Below, in pieces: positions 1-9,147 of a DNA stretch of 64,000 nt. Below the pieces are notes generated by a model, which was not told where the DNA came from, ran no database searches, and saw only the letters and a list, made by a program, of their open reading frames with translations. The stretch is from Mucilaginibacter sp. dw_454 (GTDB taxonomy: Bacteria > Bacteroidota > Bacteroidia > Sphingobacteriales > Sphingobacteriaceae), in NCBI RefSeq assembly GCF_018449775.1, contig NZ_JAAVVB010000002.1, positions 496,001-560,000 of the forward strand, written 5' to 3'. A program made the translations under genes and the position numbers. The stretch's first letter is position 1; each line of letters begins with the position of its first letter.

Positions 1-1304
1 ACAGCGGCTATGCTAAATTGAAATGCAACTAAGGTTTTGCGAAGTAATACACTTTCTTTTACCGAGCTTAATTCCCCTTTTAAGGCGTCAACAGATTTTG
101 AAGCCGATAGTACAAATGCCGGATACAGGCCGGCCAAAGCGCCAACTAACATCGCAAATACAAACGGTATCGGGATTATGTATGCCGGGAACGAAAACAG
201 TCCCGGAACTTCTTTACCTAAAACATCACTAAAATAAGGTTTGGCTACTAAGTAAATAATCACTGCAATCAAAGTTGATATCATCACCAAAACGATAGAT
301 TCAATCAGAAACTGTAGGATAATCTGTTTGCGCAAGCTGCCCAGTACCTTGCGAATCCCCATCTCGCGCATACGCCCCGCCGAACGTCCTATACAGATGT
401 TGACGAAATTGACTATCGCCATAAATAATATAAACAGCGCTATGCATGATAAGGTATAAACCATTTTTTTGATCAGCCCGTTATTGGACTCAAGATTATA
501 ATCCGTCAATTTTACCAGATAGGGTGTCACCTGCTTTTTGATAGTATTGTCGGGTTCATACTTTGCAAGAATTTGCTTCATGGCTGCATTTACAGTTTTT
601 GGGTCGACGCCAGGTTTTAATTCCAGATAACAAGCCATATTTAAATTCCACCAACTTGAAATATCGCGCTTAAAAAATTTACCTGCTTCAATGTTGAAGA
701 AAAATCCATTGTCAGAAACAATGCCGGTTACAGAATTTTTGGGGATATCATCTAACACGGCGCTAACAGTAAAATCATGCCGTTCTGAGCTGAAGTTTTC
801 AAAATTTATGGTTTGCCCCACTACATCTGTACGCCCAAAATACTTATCAGCCATTTTGCGGCTGATGACTACCGAAAAAGGATCTTTAAGCGCTGTCGTA
901 ACATCGCCGCTTATATGTTTAAATCCATATACTTTTAGCAGCGTGCTGTCGCCTATTTGAAGGTCTTCTCTAAAATGTTTATCGTTTTTTGCTACGTAGC
1001 TGGTTATTAAATCGGCCCGGTAGTAGTTGGCAATAAGGTTGGGGTAGTTGTCTTTCAAAGCTTTTGGCAGCTCAGCTACTGTACCAACGTCATTGCTGAA
1101 ATTAGGATCGATAAACTTGTTCATAATAATGTATTGGTTATCGACATTTTTAAGCTGCCGGTTTACCTGGAGTTCGCTCCACACATAAGCACCGATCAAT
1201 AAAGTGAAGGCAATGCCGATAGACAATCCAAAAATATTAATCAGCGAGAATGCCTTGTTTTTAAGAATGTTTCTCCAGGCAATGATAAAGTAATTGTGCA
1301 GCAT
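1..1304 (-). CDS. ABC transporter permease, MacB/FtsX type (C-terminus cut by window edge)
   Basis: The gene reads leftwards from the ATG at 1302-1304 and leaves the window, so 434 residues are visible of a family that is usually near 800 long. Visible in order: a short cytoplasmic start (MLHNYFIIAWRNILKNK), a membrane helix at about residues 18-40, a long extracytoplasmic MacB-like core domain, a second helix at about 278-302, the MGIRKVLG cytoplasmic motif near residue 311 that marks FtsX permeases, and two further hydrophobic stretches. Proteins of this kind work with a MacB/LolD-type ATPase to move peptides, lipoproteins or drugs across the envelope. No ATPase gene is in view, so the substrate cannot be predicted. 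Confidence in the family is high. Confidence 0.9.
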   Translation of the reverse strand, partial: MLHNYFIIAWRNILKNKAFSLINIFGLSIGIAFTLLIGAYVWSELQVNRQLKNVDNQYIIMNKFIDPNFSNDVGTVAELPKALKDNYPNLIANYYRADLITSYVAKNDKHFREDLQIGDSTLLKVYGFKHISGDVTTALKDPFSVVISRKMADKYFGRTDVVGQTINFENFSSERHDFTVSAVLDDIPKNSVTGIVSDNGFFFNIEAGKFFKRDISSWWNLNMACYLELKPGVDPKTVNAAMKQILAKYEPDNTIKKQVTPYLVKLTDYNLESNNGLIKKMVYTLSCIALFILFMAIVNFVNICIGRSAGRMREMGIRKVLGSLRKQIILQFLIESIVLVMISTLIAVIIYLVAKPYFSDVLGKEVPGLFSFPAYIIPIPFVFAMLVGALAGLYPAFVLSASKSVDALKGELSSVKESVLLRKTLVAFQFSIAA

Positions 1305-1414
1305 AAGTGTTTGGTTTTAAACTAAGTTAAACCCTAACTGTTAAGGAATGAAAACATTAACATTTTTTAACGTGCCTAAATTGCCCCGGCTCGTAACATA
1401 TATTGTTAATTATA

Positions 1415-1443
1415 TTGTGCACCAAACAATAATGATATATTTG
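1415..1443 (+). promoter_or_regulatory. Candidate Bacteroidota promoter for the branching enzyme gene
   Basis: TTG at 1415-1417 is followed after 18 bases by TATATTTG at 1436-1443, a full match to the Bacteroidota -7 consensus TAnnTTTG. Transcription would start near 1450 and leave a leader of about 58 bases before the ATG at 1508. This is a pattern match only. Confidence 0.45.
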
Positions 1444-1507
1444 ATTGTTATTACTAAACTCATTAACTTAATTGAGTTTATCTAAACGCCTGCAAAGGCT
1501 ATCCACC

Positions 1508-3613
1508 ATGGCAAAAAAGACCACCACTACACAACCCGAATCTGCGAAAGCGAAACCGGAAAAAGCCGCTACAACCAAAGTCGTTAAAGAAAAAGCTCCT
1601 GCAGCGAAAGCCCCGGCAAAACCGAAGGCCGCAGCCAAAAAGCCAGTAACTAAAAACGTTGTAGCTGCAAAAAACGTGGTTAATGCTACCGAATCCTTAA
1701 ATGATGTTCGGCGGGTTATTCCTTATAGCCGTTTTACAGATTTTGATGTGGCGCTGTTTCAGTCGGGCAAACATTACAGGTTGTATGAGAAGTTGGGTTC
1801 GCACGTGGTGGAGTATAATGGGGTAGTGGGTACTTACTTTGCTGTTTGGGCGCCAAACGCACAATATGTGGCCGTAATAGCTAATTTTAATTATTGGGAT
1901 CGCGGATCGCACCCTTTATATAACCGTTGGGATGGCTCGGGCATTTGGGAAGGCTTTATACCTAACGTAGGTAATGGCGAGGTTTATAAATATTTCATCA
2001 ATTCAAATACCGGCGAGGACCTGGAAAAAAGTGACCCCTTTGCTTTACGCTGGGAAATACCACCGCTCACAGGCTCAATCGTAGCAGATACTTTTTATGA
2101 GTGGAAAGACGCCGGCTGGATGGCTAACCGCTATCAGCATAATGCCTTAGATAAACCATACTCGGTTTACGAGATGCACCTGGGGTCATGGGCACGTGAT
2201 TGGGACAAGCCAGACGAGTTTTATACTTACGAGCAACTGGCCGACATGCTGGTGCCTTACGTGCGAGATATGGGCTTTACCCACGTAGAGTTTATGCCGA
2301 TTGCCGAGCATCCGTATTATCCAAGCTGGGGCTACCAGGTTAGCGGTTATTATGCGGCTTCATCCCGCTATGGTACACCGCAGCAACTGATGTATTTGAT
2401 AGAGCTTTTTCACCAGGAAGGTATTGGTGTGATCTTAGATTGGGTTCCATCACATTTCCCCGGCGATGCGATGGCGCTTTATAAATTTGACGGTACGCAC
2501 CTTTATGAGCATGAAGATGCCCGCAAAGGTTTTCACCCCGATTGGAAATCATACATATTTAACTACGGCCGTAATGAGGTTAGGGCTTTCCTGATCAGTA
2601 ACGCAATATTTTGGCTTGATCGTTACCATGTGGATGGTTTACGTGTGGATGCGGTAGCATCAATGTTGTATCTGGATTACTCGCGTAAAGCAGGTGAGTG
2701 GGAGCCAAACGTTTTTGGGGGTAACGAGAACCTGGAGGCGATATCTTTCTTAAAAGAATTTAATGAAGCGGTGTATAGCCACTTTCCAGATATACAAACC
2801 ATTGCCGAAGAGTCTACCTCATTTACAGGCGTAAGTCGCCCTGTATTTTTAGGCGGATTGGGTTTTGGGATGAAATGGATGATGGGCTGGATGCATGATA
2901 CGCTGAAGTATTTTGCAGAAGATCCTATCAACCGCAAATATCACCATAATCAACTAACCTTTAGTTTGATCTATGCCTTTACCGAAAACTTTATGCTGCC
3001 TTTCTCGCATGATGAGGTGGTATACGGCAAAGGCTCTTTGCTACGTAAAATGCCCGGCGATGAATGGCAGCAATTTGCCAACCTGCGCTTATGTTATAGC
3101 TATATGTTTACCCATCCCGGCACTAAATTATTATTTATGGGTGCCGAGTTTGGCCAGGGTGATGAGTGGAACTTCCAAACCGCATTGCCTTGGTATGTTA
3201 CCGACTATCCAAACCATAAAGGCATCAGCGAAACTGTAAAAGCGTTGAACCATTTGTATCGTGCGGAACCTGCACTATATGAAAAGGGATTCTCGTCTGA
3301 CGGTTTTGAGTGGATTGACGGCGGAAATGCTGACGACTCGATCGTAGTTTACATGCGTAAGGGTAACAACCCTAAAAATGATTTACTGGTAGTGTTAAAC
3401 ATGACACCGGTTACGCGTCATAATTATCGCATAGGTGTACCTACAGCGGGCGAATGGGTAGAGATCTTTAATTCGGACGCGGAGAAATTCTGGGGTAGTG
3501 GTGCGGCGAATGTTAAACCGGTAACAACCGAAAAGGAAAGCTGGCACGGCAGAAGCAACTCAATAAACATCGCTTTGCCTCCATTGGGCGCAGCTATATT
3601 TAAGATTATATAA
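1508..3613 (+). CDS. glgB: 1,4-alpha-glucan branching enzyme (GH13) with Lys/Ala/Pro-rich N-terminal tail
   Basis: This enzyme transfers alpha-1,4 chains to form alpha-1,6 branches in glycogen. With the start at ATG 1508 it has 701 residues (E. coli GlgB has 728); a TTG at 1472 would add 12 residues but is less likely. Residues 1 to about 60 are a low-complexity tail rich in K, A, P and T, resembling bacterial histone-H1-like tails. A CBM48-like domain follows (about 75-180), then the GH13 barrel with DWVPSHFP, the nucleophile D381 in DGLRVDAVAS, the acid E434 in IAEEST and D502 in FSHDE. The spacings 53 and 121 equal those of E. coli D405/E458/D526. No other glycogen gene is nearby. The function is secure; the role of the tail is unknown. 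Confidence 0.95.
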   Translation: MAKKTTTTQPESAKAKPEKAATTKVVKEKAPAAKAPAKPKAAAKKPVTKNVVAAKNVVNATESLNDVRRVIPYSRFTDFDVALFQSGKHYRLYEKLGSHVVEYNGVVGTYFAVWAPNAQYVAVIANFNYWDRGSHPLYNRWDGSGIWEGFIPNVGNGEVYKYFINSNTGEDLEKSDPFALRWEIPPLTGSIVADTFYEWKDAGWMANRYQHNALDKPYSVYEMHLGSWARDWDKPDEFYTYEQLADMLVPYVRDMGFTHVEFMPIAEHPYYPSWGYQVSGYYAASSRYGTPQQLMYLIELFHQEGIGVILDWVPSHFPGDAMALYKFDGTHLYEHEDARKGFHPDWKSYIFNYGRNEVRAFLISNAIFWLDRYHVDGLRVDAVASMLYLDYSRKAGEWEPNVFGGNENLEAISFLKEFNEAVYSHFPDIQTIAEESTSFTGVSRPVFLGGLGFGMKWMMGWMHDTLKYFAEDPINRKYHHNQLTFSLIYAFTENFMLPFSHDEVVYGKGSLLRKMPGDEWQQFANLRLCYSYMFTHPGTKLLFMGAEFGQGDEWNFQTALPWYVTDYPNHKGISETVKALNHLYRAEPALYEKGFSSDGFEWIDGGNADDSIVVYMRKGNNPKNDLLVVLNMTPVTRHNYRIGVPTAGEWVEIFNSDAEKFWGSGAANVKPVTTEKESWHGRSNSINIALPPLGAAIFKII

Positions 3614-3655
3614 TATAAACAGATAGCAAGGAAATTACATTTTTTGGTAGGCTGG

Positions 3656-3698
3656 ATATACTTTTAGGTAAAATTTTGCCTAAAGGTATATCTGTTTT
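3656..3698 (+). terminator. Rho-independent terminator after glgB
   Basis: A 13-base stem with one G-T pair (arms 3656-3668 and 3679-3691, loop of 10) is followed by a T-rich stretch, 42 bases after the glgB stop codon. Confidence 0.6.
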
Positions 3699-3778
3699 AA
3701 ATCAAGACTATATTTTTACCAAAATTTTGATTTTTAGCGATTTAGGTGATTATATTTAGGGTAGTAACCCCTAATAAA

Positions 3779-3967
3779 ATGAAATTATTCCTATCGCTAA
3801 TTTTTGCTTTAGCCGCTATAGCCTCATTGGCATTTGCCGTTTACACTGCTATTCCAATTTTTCCTTACATCAAAGATCCTACCGTTGCATTAAGTTTTGT
3901 GGTTTTCCTGATTTTTTATTACCTGGCTTATCGCACCTATAATGGCCGCAAGAAAGTAGTGAACTAA
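3779..3967 (+). CDS. Small membrane protein, 62 residues
   Basis: Two hydrophobic segments are visible (about residues 3-25 and 35-53), separated by a short PYIKDPT loop and ending in a basic tail (YRTYNGRKKVVN), so this is probably a two-helix inner-membrane protein. The ATG at 3779 is preferred because it puts the first helix at the N-terminus; an upstream ATG at 3746 would add an implausible 11-residue polar extension. It ends 6 bases from the convergent methyltransferase-like gene. No family was recognised and no function is proposed. Length, hydrophobic pattern and position between two real genes make it probably genuine. Confidence 0.6.
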   Translation: MKLFLSLIFALAAIASLAFAVYTAIPIFPYIKDPTVALSFVVFLIFYYLAYRTYNGRKKVVN

Positions 3968-3973
3968 CCCAGG

Positions 3974-4465
3974 CTACTGCGCCCACACTTTATTTTCGAC
4001 TTTTATTCTTACTGTTAACATCATAGCGTTAAGCAGCGAGAAAACTATTGCGGTATAGTAAAGATGAAACACCAGCGGGATGATGGCTATCTCGCAAACT
4101 ACCTCCATATAATTAGGATGTTTGAAGATTTTGTAAGGCCCTTTTTTAACCGGGTAAACGCCCGGTATGCGGTATATTTTGGTGTTCCAATATTTGCCCA
4201 GCGATGACAGTGCCCAGAATTTGAAGGACAGCACCACTAAAAATGAACTCAACGCGATCCAACTGATAGGTTCGCCGCCACGCCAGTTATATTCGGTTAT
4301 AATAGAAAGAATAAAGAGCGTATGCATAGAAACCATATACGGATAATGGCTTTGACCGTATTGAATGGCGCCGTTTTGCAGCAACCATTTCTCGTTACGC
4401 CTGGCGATGTAAAGCTCTGATAGTCGCTGCAGGATCAGGAAAGAAATGAATACGATAAAATACAT
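3974..4465 (-). CDS. Isoprenylcysteine carboxyl methyltransferase-like membrane protein
   Basis: The 163-residue integral membrane protein has the C-terminal pattern of the ICMT/PEMT fold: KKGPYKIFKHPNYMEV (about residues 107-122), with the His-Pro-Asn motif that binds S-adenosylmethionine, followed by a hydrophobic helix and a conserved Glu. Its start lies 1 base after the type III polyketide synthase stop, so the two are almost certainly co-transcribed. In Bacillus the analogous pair BpsA/BpsB makes alkylpyrones and then O-methylates them. By analogy this protein may methylate the synthase product rather than a prenylated protein. The family call is firm; the substrate is inferred from the neighbour. 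Confidence 0.85.
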   Translation of the reverse strand: MYFIVFISFLILQRLSELYIARRNEKWLLQNGAIQYGQSHYPYMVSMHTLFILSIITEYNWRGGEPISWIALSSFLVVLSFKFWALSSLGKYWNTKIYRIPGVYPVKKGPYKIFKHPNYMEVVCEIAIIPLVFHLYYTAIVFSLLNAMMLTVRIKVENKVWAQ

Positions 4466-4466
4466 T

Positions 4467-5528
4467 TTAATCGTTAGTCAACTTTAACAACACCATCTCG
4501 CTCGAAAACCCCGGCCCCATGGCCATCATTAATCCGTAACCGTCTGTAAAGCCCTCGGTCATAAATCGTTCTAAAACATAGAGTACCGTAGCACTGCTCA
4601 TGTTGCCGTTATCGTTCATTACTGCACGGGTTTTGTTTAGAAAATCTCCCTCAACCTGCAGGGCATCGGCATAGGCGTCTAAAACCTTTTTACCGCCTGG
4701 ATGAAATATAAAGTTTTTGATATCGCCGAGCTGCAAATTGTGCCTGCCTAAAAAATCAGTGATATCAGCCTTCACATTTTCATGAATGAATGTAGGGATA
4801 TCTTTTGAGAAAAGTACCTTGAAGCCAGTATCGTTAAAATCCCAGCCCATCACATCCAGCGAGTCATAATATAATTTACTGCTGGCTGCCACGTAGGCCA
4901 CTTTGTTTTGTTTTTGAGTATGATTATCGCCTTTAACAATAACAGCTGCTATACCGTCCGAAAATAGGCTTGAACCTATAAAATTACTCTTGCTGTAATC
5001 GGTTTTAATCAGCGTCAATGAGCATAGTTCAACTGCTACTAACAGCACTACCGCATTAGGGTTAGCAATGGCCGCCATATTAGCTTTAGCCATGCCCGAT
5101 ACCCCGCCGCCGCAACCCAAACCCCATAGCGGGCTACGATTTACATGCGGGTTCAATCGCATCTTGTTGATGATTAAACCGTCGAGACTGGGTGTGGCCA
5201 AACCGGTTGTAGATACAAAGAAAATGTCTGTGATATCTTCCTTGCTGATGCCTGCTTTTACAATGCACTCCCCGATAGCTTGTACCGAATAGTTCAGTGC
5301 GTTTTCTATATAGTCATTATTACGCTGTTCAAAGCTATTTGGCTCGGCGTAGTAAGACAAAGGTTTACAGAAATTGCGGGTGATGATCTCTGTGTTATCG
5401 AACGCGAAGATCAGTCGGTCAGTCTGTGGGAAGTTAGCCGAAAAAAGCTCGTGCGCTTGTTGCTTAACATCTTGTTGTTTTGTTTTGTAAGGTAGATCTA
5501 TGGTAGATGCTGCTGCTATATGGGGCAT
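4467..5528 (-). CDS. Type III polyketide synthase (chalcone/stilbene synthase family)
   Basis: This 353-residue enzyme would condense an acyl-CoA starter with malonyl-CoA units. The thiolase-fold catalytic triad is complete: C139 in LWGLGCGGGVSG, H276 in FIFHPGGKK and N309 in NDNGNMSSAT, in the order and spacing of chalcone synthases. The first gene of a two-gene unit, it is followed 1 base later by an ICMT-like methyltransferase, as in the bpsAB operon of Bacillus. Products of bacterial relatives are alkylpyrones, alkylresorcinols or tetrahydroxynaphthalene; the sequence alone does not decide which. No dialkylresorcinol (DarA/DarB) or aryl-polyene genes are next to it. Confidence 0.92.
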   Translation of the reverse strand: MPHIAAASTIDLPYKTKQQDVKQQAHELFSANFPQTDRLIFAFDNTEIITRNFCKPLSYYAEPNSFEQRNNDYIENALNYSVQAIGECIVKAGISKEDITDIFFVSTTGLATPSLDGLIINKMRLNPHVNRSPLWGLGCGGGVSGMAKANMAAIANPNAVVLLVAVELCSLTLIKTDYSKSNFIGSSLFSDGIAAVIVKGDNHTQKQNKVAYVAASSKLYYDSLDVMGWDFNDTGFKVLFSKDIPTFIHENVKADITDFLGRHNLQLGDIKNFIFHPGGKKVLDAYADALQVEGDFLNKTRAVMNDNGNMSSATVLYVLERFMTEGFTDGYGLMMAMGPGFSSEMVLLKLTND

Positions 5529-5668
5529 ACTTTAAATACGGCGTTTTATGAGCGTTAGTTGCCCATAGACAAGCAAGATAGGCGATATTTGTTTGATTAG
5601 ACCCTATAAAAGAAAAAGACCGGCACATTAACAACGTACAGATCTTTCTTCGTTTGTTTTTATGCCCA

Positions 5669-6859
5669 TTACAGCAGGCCGCGTTTTACGCCCAACTCTA
5701 AACCGCGTAACTCTGCCAAACCTTTCAGGCGGCCAATAACCGAATAGCCAGGGAAAGTTTTGTAGTTGAAGTCATCCAATAATTTATGTCCATGATCCGG
5801 GCGCATGGGTATGGCTACATCATCGCGACCGGCTTCTTGTCTTTTTTGTTGCTCCAGCACCAGTGCTTTCATCACCGCGTACATGTCGGTACTGCCTTCC
5901 AGGTGATTATCCTCATAAAAACTGCCATCCGCTTCGCGCTTAACGTTGCGTAAATGCAGGAAATGAAAATGCTGCCCCAATCGCTCAACAATACCCGGTA
6001 AATCATTATCGCCACGGGCACCTAAAGAGCCGGTGCAGAAGGTAATGCCATTGCTGGTAGATGGCGCGGCATTCACCACGTCATTCAGATCCTGCTCGGT
6101 CGAAACTATCCTGGGCAAACCAAAGATCGGGAACGGCGGATCGTCAGGATGAACGCACATTTTAATGCCCAGTTTCTCCGCGTCAGGTACTATGGCTTGC
6201 AGGAAGTAAGCCATGTTAGCCTTTAACGCAGTCGCGTCGGTATCGGCATAACGTTTTAAAAACTCTTTAAATTGGTCAATGGTCAGTACATCTTTGGTGC
6301 CCGGTAAGCCGGCCATTACATTGTTGATGAGTTGTTGTTTTTGTTCGGGAGTAATGCTATCCAGATACGCTTTGGCCGCCTGTTGCTGTTCTGGGGAAAA
6401 TTCATCAAATGCACCGGGGCGTTCTAAAATATAAAGATCAAACGCTGCAAGGGCAGGGGCATGAAAGCGTAAGGCAGAGGCACCGTTTGGCAACCGATAA
6501 TCAATATCGGTCCGCGTCCAGTCTAACACAGGCATAAAGTTGTAGCAAACCGTTTTAACGCCTGCGGCAGATAGGTTCTTTAAAGTCTCGATATAGTTTT
6601 TGATATGCTGATCGCGACCAGCAGAAGCTGTCTTGATCGTATCATGCACATTCACGCTTTCGACAACAGACCAGCGGAAGCCCGCCGTCTCAATGATATC
6701 CTTACGTTTCTTTGTTTCTTCCAAACTCCATACCTCGCCGGTAGGGATGTGGTGCAGGGCATTGACAATGCCCGTAGCACCGGTCTGACTAATGGCCTGC
6801 AGTGTAGCGGCATCGTTTGGCCCATACCAACGGAAGGTCTGTTCTAAATTACTGATCAT
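5669..6859 (-). CDS. uxuA: D-mannonate dehydratase
   Basis: It converts D-mannonate to 2-keto-3-deoxy-D-gluconate in the hexuronate pathway. The 396-residue length fits E. coli UxuA (394). Recognisable family blocks are RWYGPND near residue 11, MCVHPDDPP, FCTGSLGARGDND, FLHLRNVKRE and MRPDHGHK, which supply the metal and substrate contacts in this TIM-barrel family. It lies downstream of a sodium/sugar symporter gene on the same strand but a clear terminator separates them, so it probably has its own promoter. The window has no uxaC, uxuB or kdgK partner, so the rest of the pathway must be elsewhere. Confidence 0.95.
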   Translation of the reverse strand: MISNLEQTFRWYGPNDAATLQAISQTGATGIVNALHHIPTGEVWSLEETKKRKDIIETAGFRWSVVESVNVHDTIKTASAGRDQHIKNYIETLKNLSAAGVKTVCYNFMPVLDWTRTDIDYRLPNGASALRFHAPALAAFDLYILERPGAFDEFSPEQQQAAKAYLDSITPEQKQQLINNVMAGLPGTKDVLTIDQFKEFLKRYADTDATALKANMAYFLQAIVPDAEKLGIKMCVHPDDPPFPIFGLPRIVSTEQDLNDVVNAAPSTSNGITFCTGSLGARGDNDLPGIVERLGQHFHFLHLRNVKREADGSFYEDNHLEGSTDMYAVMKALVLEQQKRQEAGRDDVAIPMRPDHGHKLLDDFNYKTFPGYSVIGRLKGLAELRGLELGVKRGLL

Positions 6860-6903
6860 TCAGCGTGATGTTTTGAGATACAAATAAACAGTATTTCACT
6901 TAT

Positions 6904-6937
6904 AAAAAACAACCCCCTTGTTTTTAACAAGAGGGTT
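6904..6937 (-). terminator. Rho-independent terminator after the SSS symporter gene
   Basis: Reading leftwards, arms 6926-6937 and 6911-6922 form a 12-base stem with a 3-base loop and one imperfect pair, followed by a run of six T (plus strand A run 6904-6909). It lies between the symporter stop and the uxuA start. Confidence 0.8.
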
Positions 6938-6962
6938 GAAAATGCACGAGCATTAATATATC

Positions 6963-8636
6963 TTACCAGAACATAGAGTACAATGCCACCAGGATGCCGC
7001 AAATTAATACTGTACCTACAGCAAAGCCTTTTGATGTTCTAAACATTTTGGTATCAACCTCTAATCCGTGAACTTTATCACCCTTAGCGTTTTCAATCAT
7101 GGAAATGATATACATACCAACTACACAGATCAGAAACACGAAACCCATGCGGTCAATAAACGGCATTTCGTACACACCAGCGGCGTTTTTAGCAGAGAAA
7201 CCATAAGGCGCCAATGATGCAAGATTAATGTAATTAGGCATAACCTTGAACCCGCATGAAAGAATGAAACCGCCAATAGTTGCAAATAATGCCGCGTTTG
7301 ACGTTGTTTTTTTCCAGAAGAAACCTAAAATAAACATGGCAAAAATACCCGGCGACACAAAGCCCGTATACTCCTGGATGTATTGGAAACCACCTTTTTT
7401 ATCAATGCCTAAATGACGGCATAAAATAATACCAAGTAACATGGCTACAACAACAGTTATTTTACCAACAACTACGGTTTGTTTTTCGGTCATGCCCGGG
7501 TTAATCTTTTTATAAACATCTAAAGTAAAAATGGTAGCGATACTGTTTGCTTTACCTGCTAATGAAGCAACCACAGCAGCAGTTAATGCGGCGAATGAAA
7601 GGCCCTTTAAGCCAGATGGCAATAAGTTTAGCAAGACAGGGTAAGCACGGTCAGGCGTAACATCTGCGCCGATACCTATTTTGTCGTAAAATCCAAATAC
7701 GTTTTGTTTGTACAAAATGTAAGCCGCAATACCCGGTAATACCACGATAACCGGCATCAATAATTTCAAGAAAGCTGCAAATAAAATACCGCCACGGGCA
7801 GTTTTTAAATCGGCACCTAAAGCACGTTGGGTAATGTATTGGTTACAGCCCCAATAGTTAAGGTTCACAATCCACATACCGCCAATCAGTACGCTTAAAC
7901 CCGGCAGGTCAAGGTAGTTGGCATTGTCATGGCTAAAAATCATATGGAAGTGATCTGTCGCCTGGCTTCTCATAACGTTTAAGCCGCCTAATATACCATG
8001 CGCACCATAATGGGTTGACACAAGGTTAACAGCTATATAGGTGGTTACTAAACCACCTAATATTAAAAAGAATACCTGTATAACATCGGTATAGCCAATA
8101 ACCTTCATACCGCCTAGTGTAATGATCACCGCGAAGATGGCCATGCCCCAAATACAGGCTTCTAAGTTAACACCCGATATTGCGCTAACTGCCAGAGCAC
8201 CCAGGAACAATATTGAGGTGAGGTTAACCACCACGTATAGTAAAAGCCAGAAAATAGCCATGATCATGGCCACCGTACCGTTATACCGCTGGTTCAGAAA
8301 CTGCGGCATGGTAAATATTTTGTTCTTGAGATATACGGGGATAAAAAATATCGCTACAACAATCAGGGTAGCTGCAGCCATCCACTCATAAGTAGCAATT
8401 GCAAGCCCCATTTTGAAGCCAGAGCCACTCATGCCGATAAATTGCTCGGCCGATATGTTTGAAGCGATTAGTGAAGCGCCTATGGCCCACCAGGTTAAAG
8501 AACCTTCTGCTAAGAAATAATCATTAGATCCGGTTTCGGCTTTACGCTTGCGCCAGTAAACCCATAATCCGTAAGACGCAACTACTACAAAATAAATTGC
8601 AAATACTACATAGTCGCCGGTTGTCAGCTTATTCAT
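6963..8636 (-). CDS. Sodium/sugar symporter, SSS (SGLT) family
   Basis: The 557-residue inner-membrane protein has about 14 hydrophobic helices. The N-terminal block DYFLAEGSLTWWAIGASL followed by SNISAEQFIGMSG (about residues 39-72) is the SSS signature that carries the sodium site and gate in vSGLT-type transporters. It would import a monosaccharide or uronate with sodium. uxuA is the next gene downstream on the same strand, so a uronate or a related hexose is a reasonable guess, but a terminator separates them and the family is too diverse to fix the substrate from sequence. Confidence 0.9.
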   Translation of the reverse strand: MNKLTTGDYVVFAIYFVVVASYGLWVYWRKRKAETGSNDYFLAEGSLTWWAIGASLIASNISAEQFIGMSGSGFKMGLAIATYEWMAAATLIVVAIFFIPVYLKNKIFTMPQFLNQRYNGTVAMIMAIFWLLLYVVVNLTSILFLGALAVSAISGVNLEACIWGMAIFAVIITLGGMKVIGYTDVIQVFFLILGGLVTTYIAVNLVSTHYGAHGILGGLNVMRSQATDHFHMIFSHDNANYLDLPGLSVLIGGMWIVNLNYWGCNQYITQRALGADLKTARGGILFAAFLKLLMPVIVVLPGIAAYILYKQNVFGFYDKIGIGADVTPDRAYPVLLNLLPSGLKGLSFAALTAAVVASLAGKANSIATIFTLDVYKKINPGMTEKQTVVVGKITVVVAMLLGIILCRHLGIDKKGGFQYIQEYTGFVSPGIFAMFILGFFWKKTTSNAALFATIGGFILSCGFKVMPNYINLASLAPYGFSAKNAAGVYEMPFIDRMGFVFLICVVGMYIISMIENAKGDKVHGLEVDTKMFRTSKGFAVGTVLICGILVALYSMFW

Positions 8637-8736
8637 TTTTAAAGTTTATAAATTGGTTAGGCAATTATAAACTTTATATCACGCTTTTTCAAACGATAAG
8701 TGCCGATTGTTACAAAAACTGACTAAAAGGTAAATA

Positions 8737-9087
8737 TCACTTATCAATCGTGATCTGGTTAGGCTCTGACGCAATAATCTGTATGGTGTTTTTGTAGAGT
8801 AGAAGTGTACCTGTTACGCATAGATGTTTGGTTTTAAGATTGGCCCAATCCAGTTGCAGTTTATTGCCTTTCACAGCAATGGTGAATTTTTCGTGAGGGA
8901 CATTACCACCCATATAAAGATAAGTAACGGTGTCACTCAGTATTTTTACCTGATAAACAACATCGCGCAGCGTAGCTTCTTTGTATAAATGACTACGATA
9001 TTCGGACGGCGCAAGTGGTTTATCCTGAGCTTTAGCCGCTATTGCGACACTGCTTATTAAGCCGAAGGCGAGTAATATCTTTTTCAT
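8737..9087 (-). CDS. Secreted small protein, paralogue of the 25233-25595 product
   Basis: This 116-residue protein has a clear Sec signal peptide (MKKILLAFGLISSVAIAAKA, cut before QDKP). The mature part is beta-rich and aligns with another protein of this window: YMGGNVPHEKFTIAVKG here against DMGGNHPNELITLLIKG there, and CVTGTLLLYKNTIQI against CVTGQVIDYKGKPEI. This pattern resembles an OB-fold domain seen in secreted Bacteroidota proteins. The ligand is unknown. It is followed by, and probably unrelated to, the lipoprotein at 9148. Real gene, function unknown. Confidence 0.75.
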   Translation of the reverse strand: MKKILLAFGLISSVAIAAKAQDKPLAPSEYRSHLYKEATLRDVVYQVKILSDTVTYLYMGGNVPHEKFTIAVKGNKLQLDWANLKTKHLCVTGTLLLYKNTIQIIASEPNQITIDK

Positions 9088-9147
9088 GGTTGACGGTATA
9101 TCACTATCAACCCTAAAAATGTCTGAATGTTCTTATAATAGCGCCAA

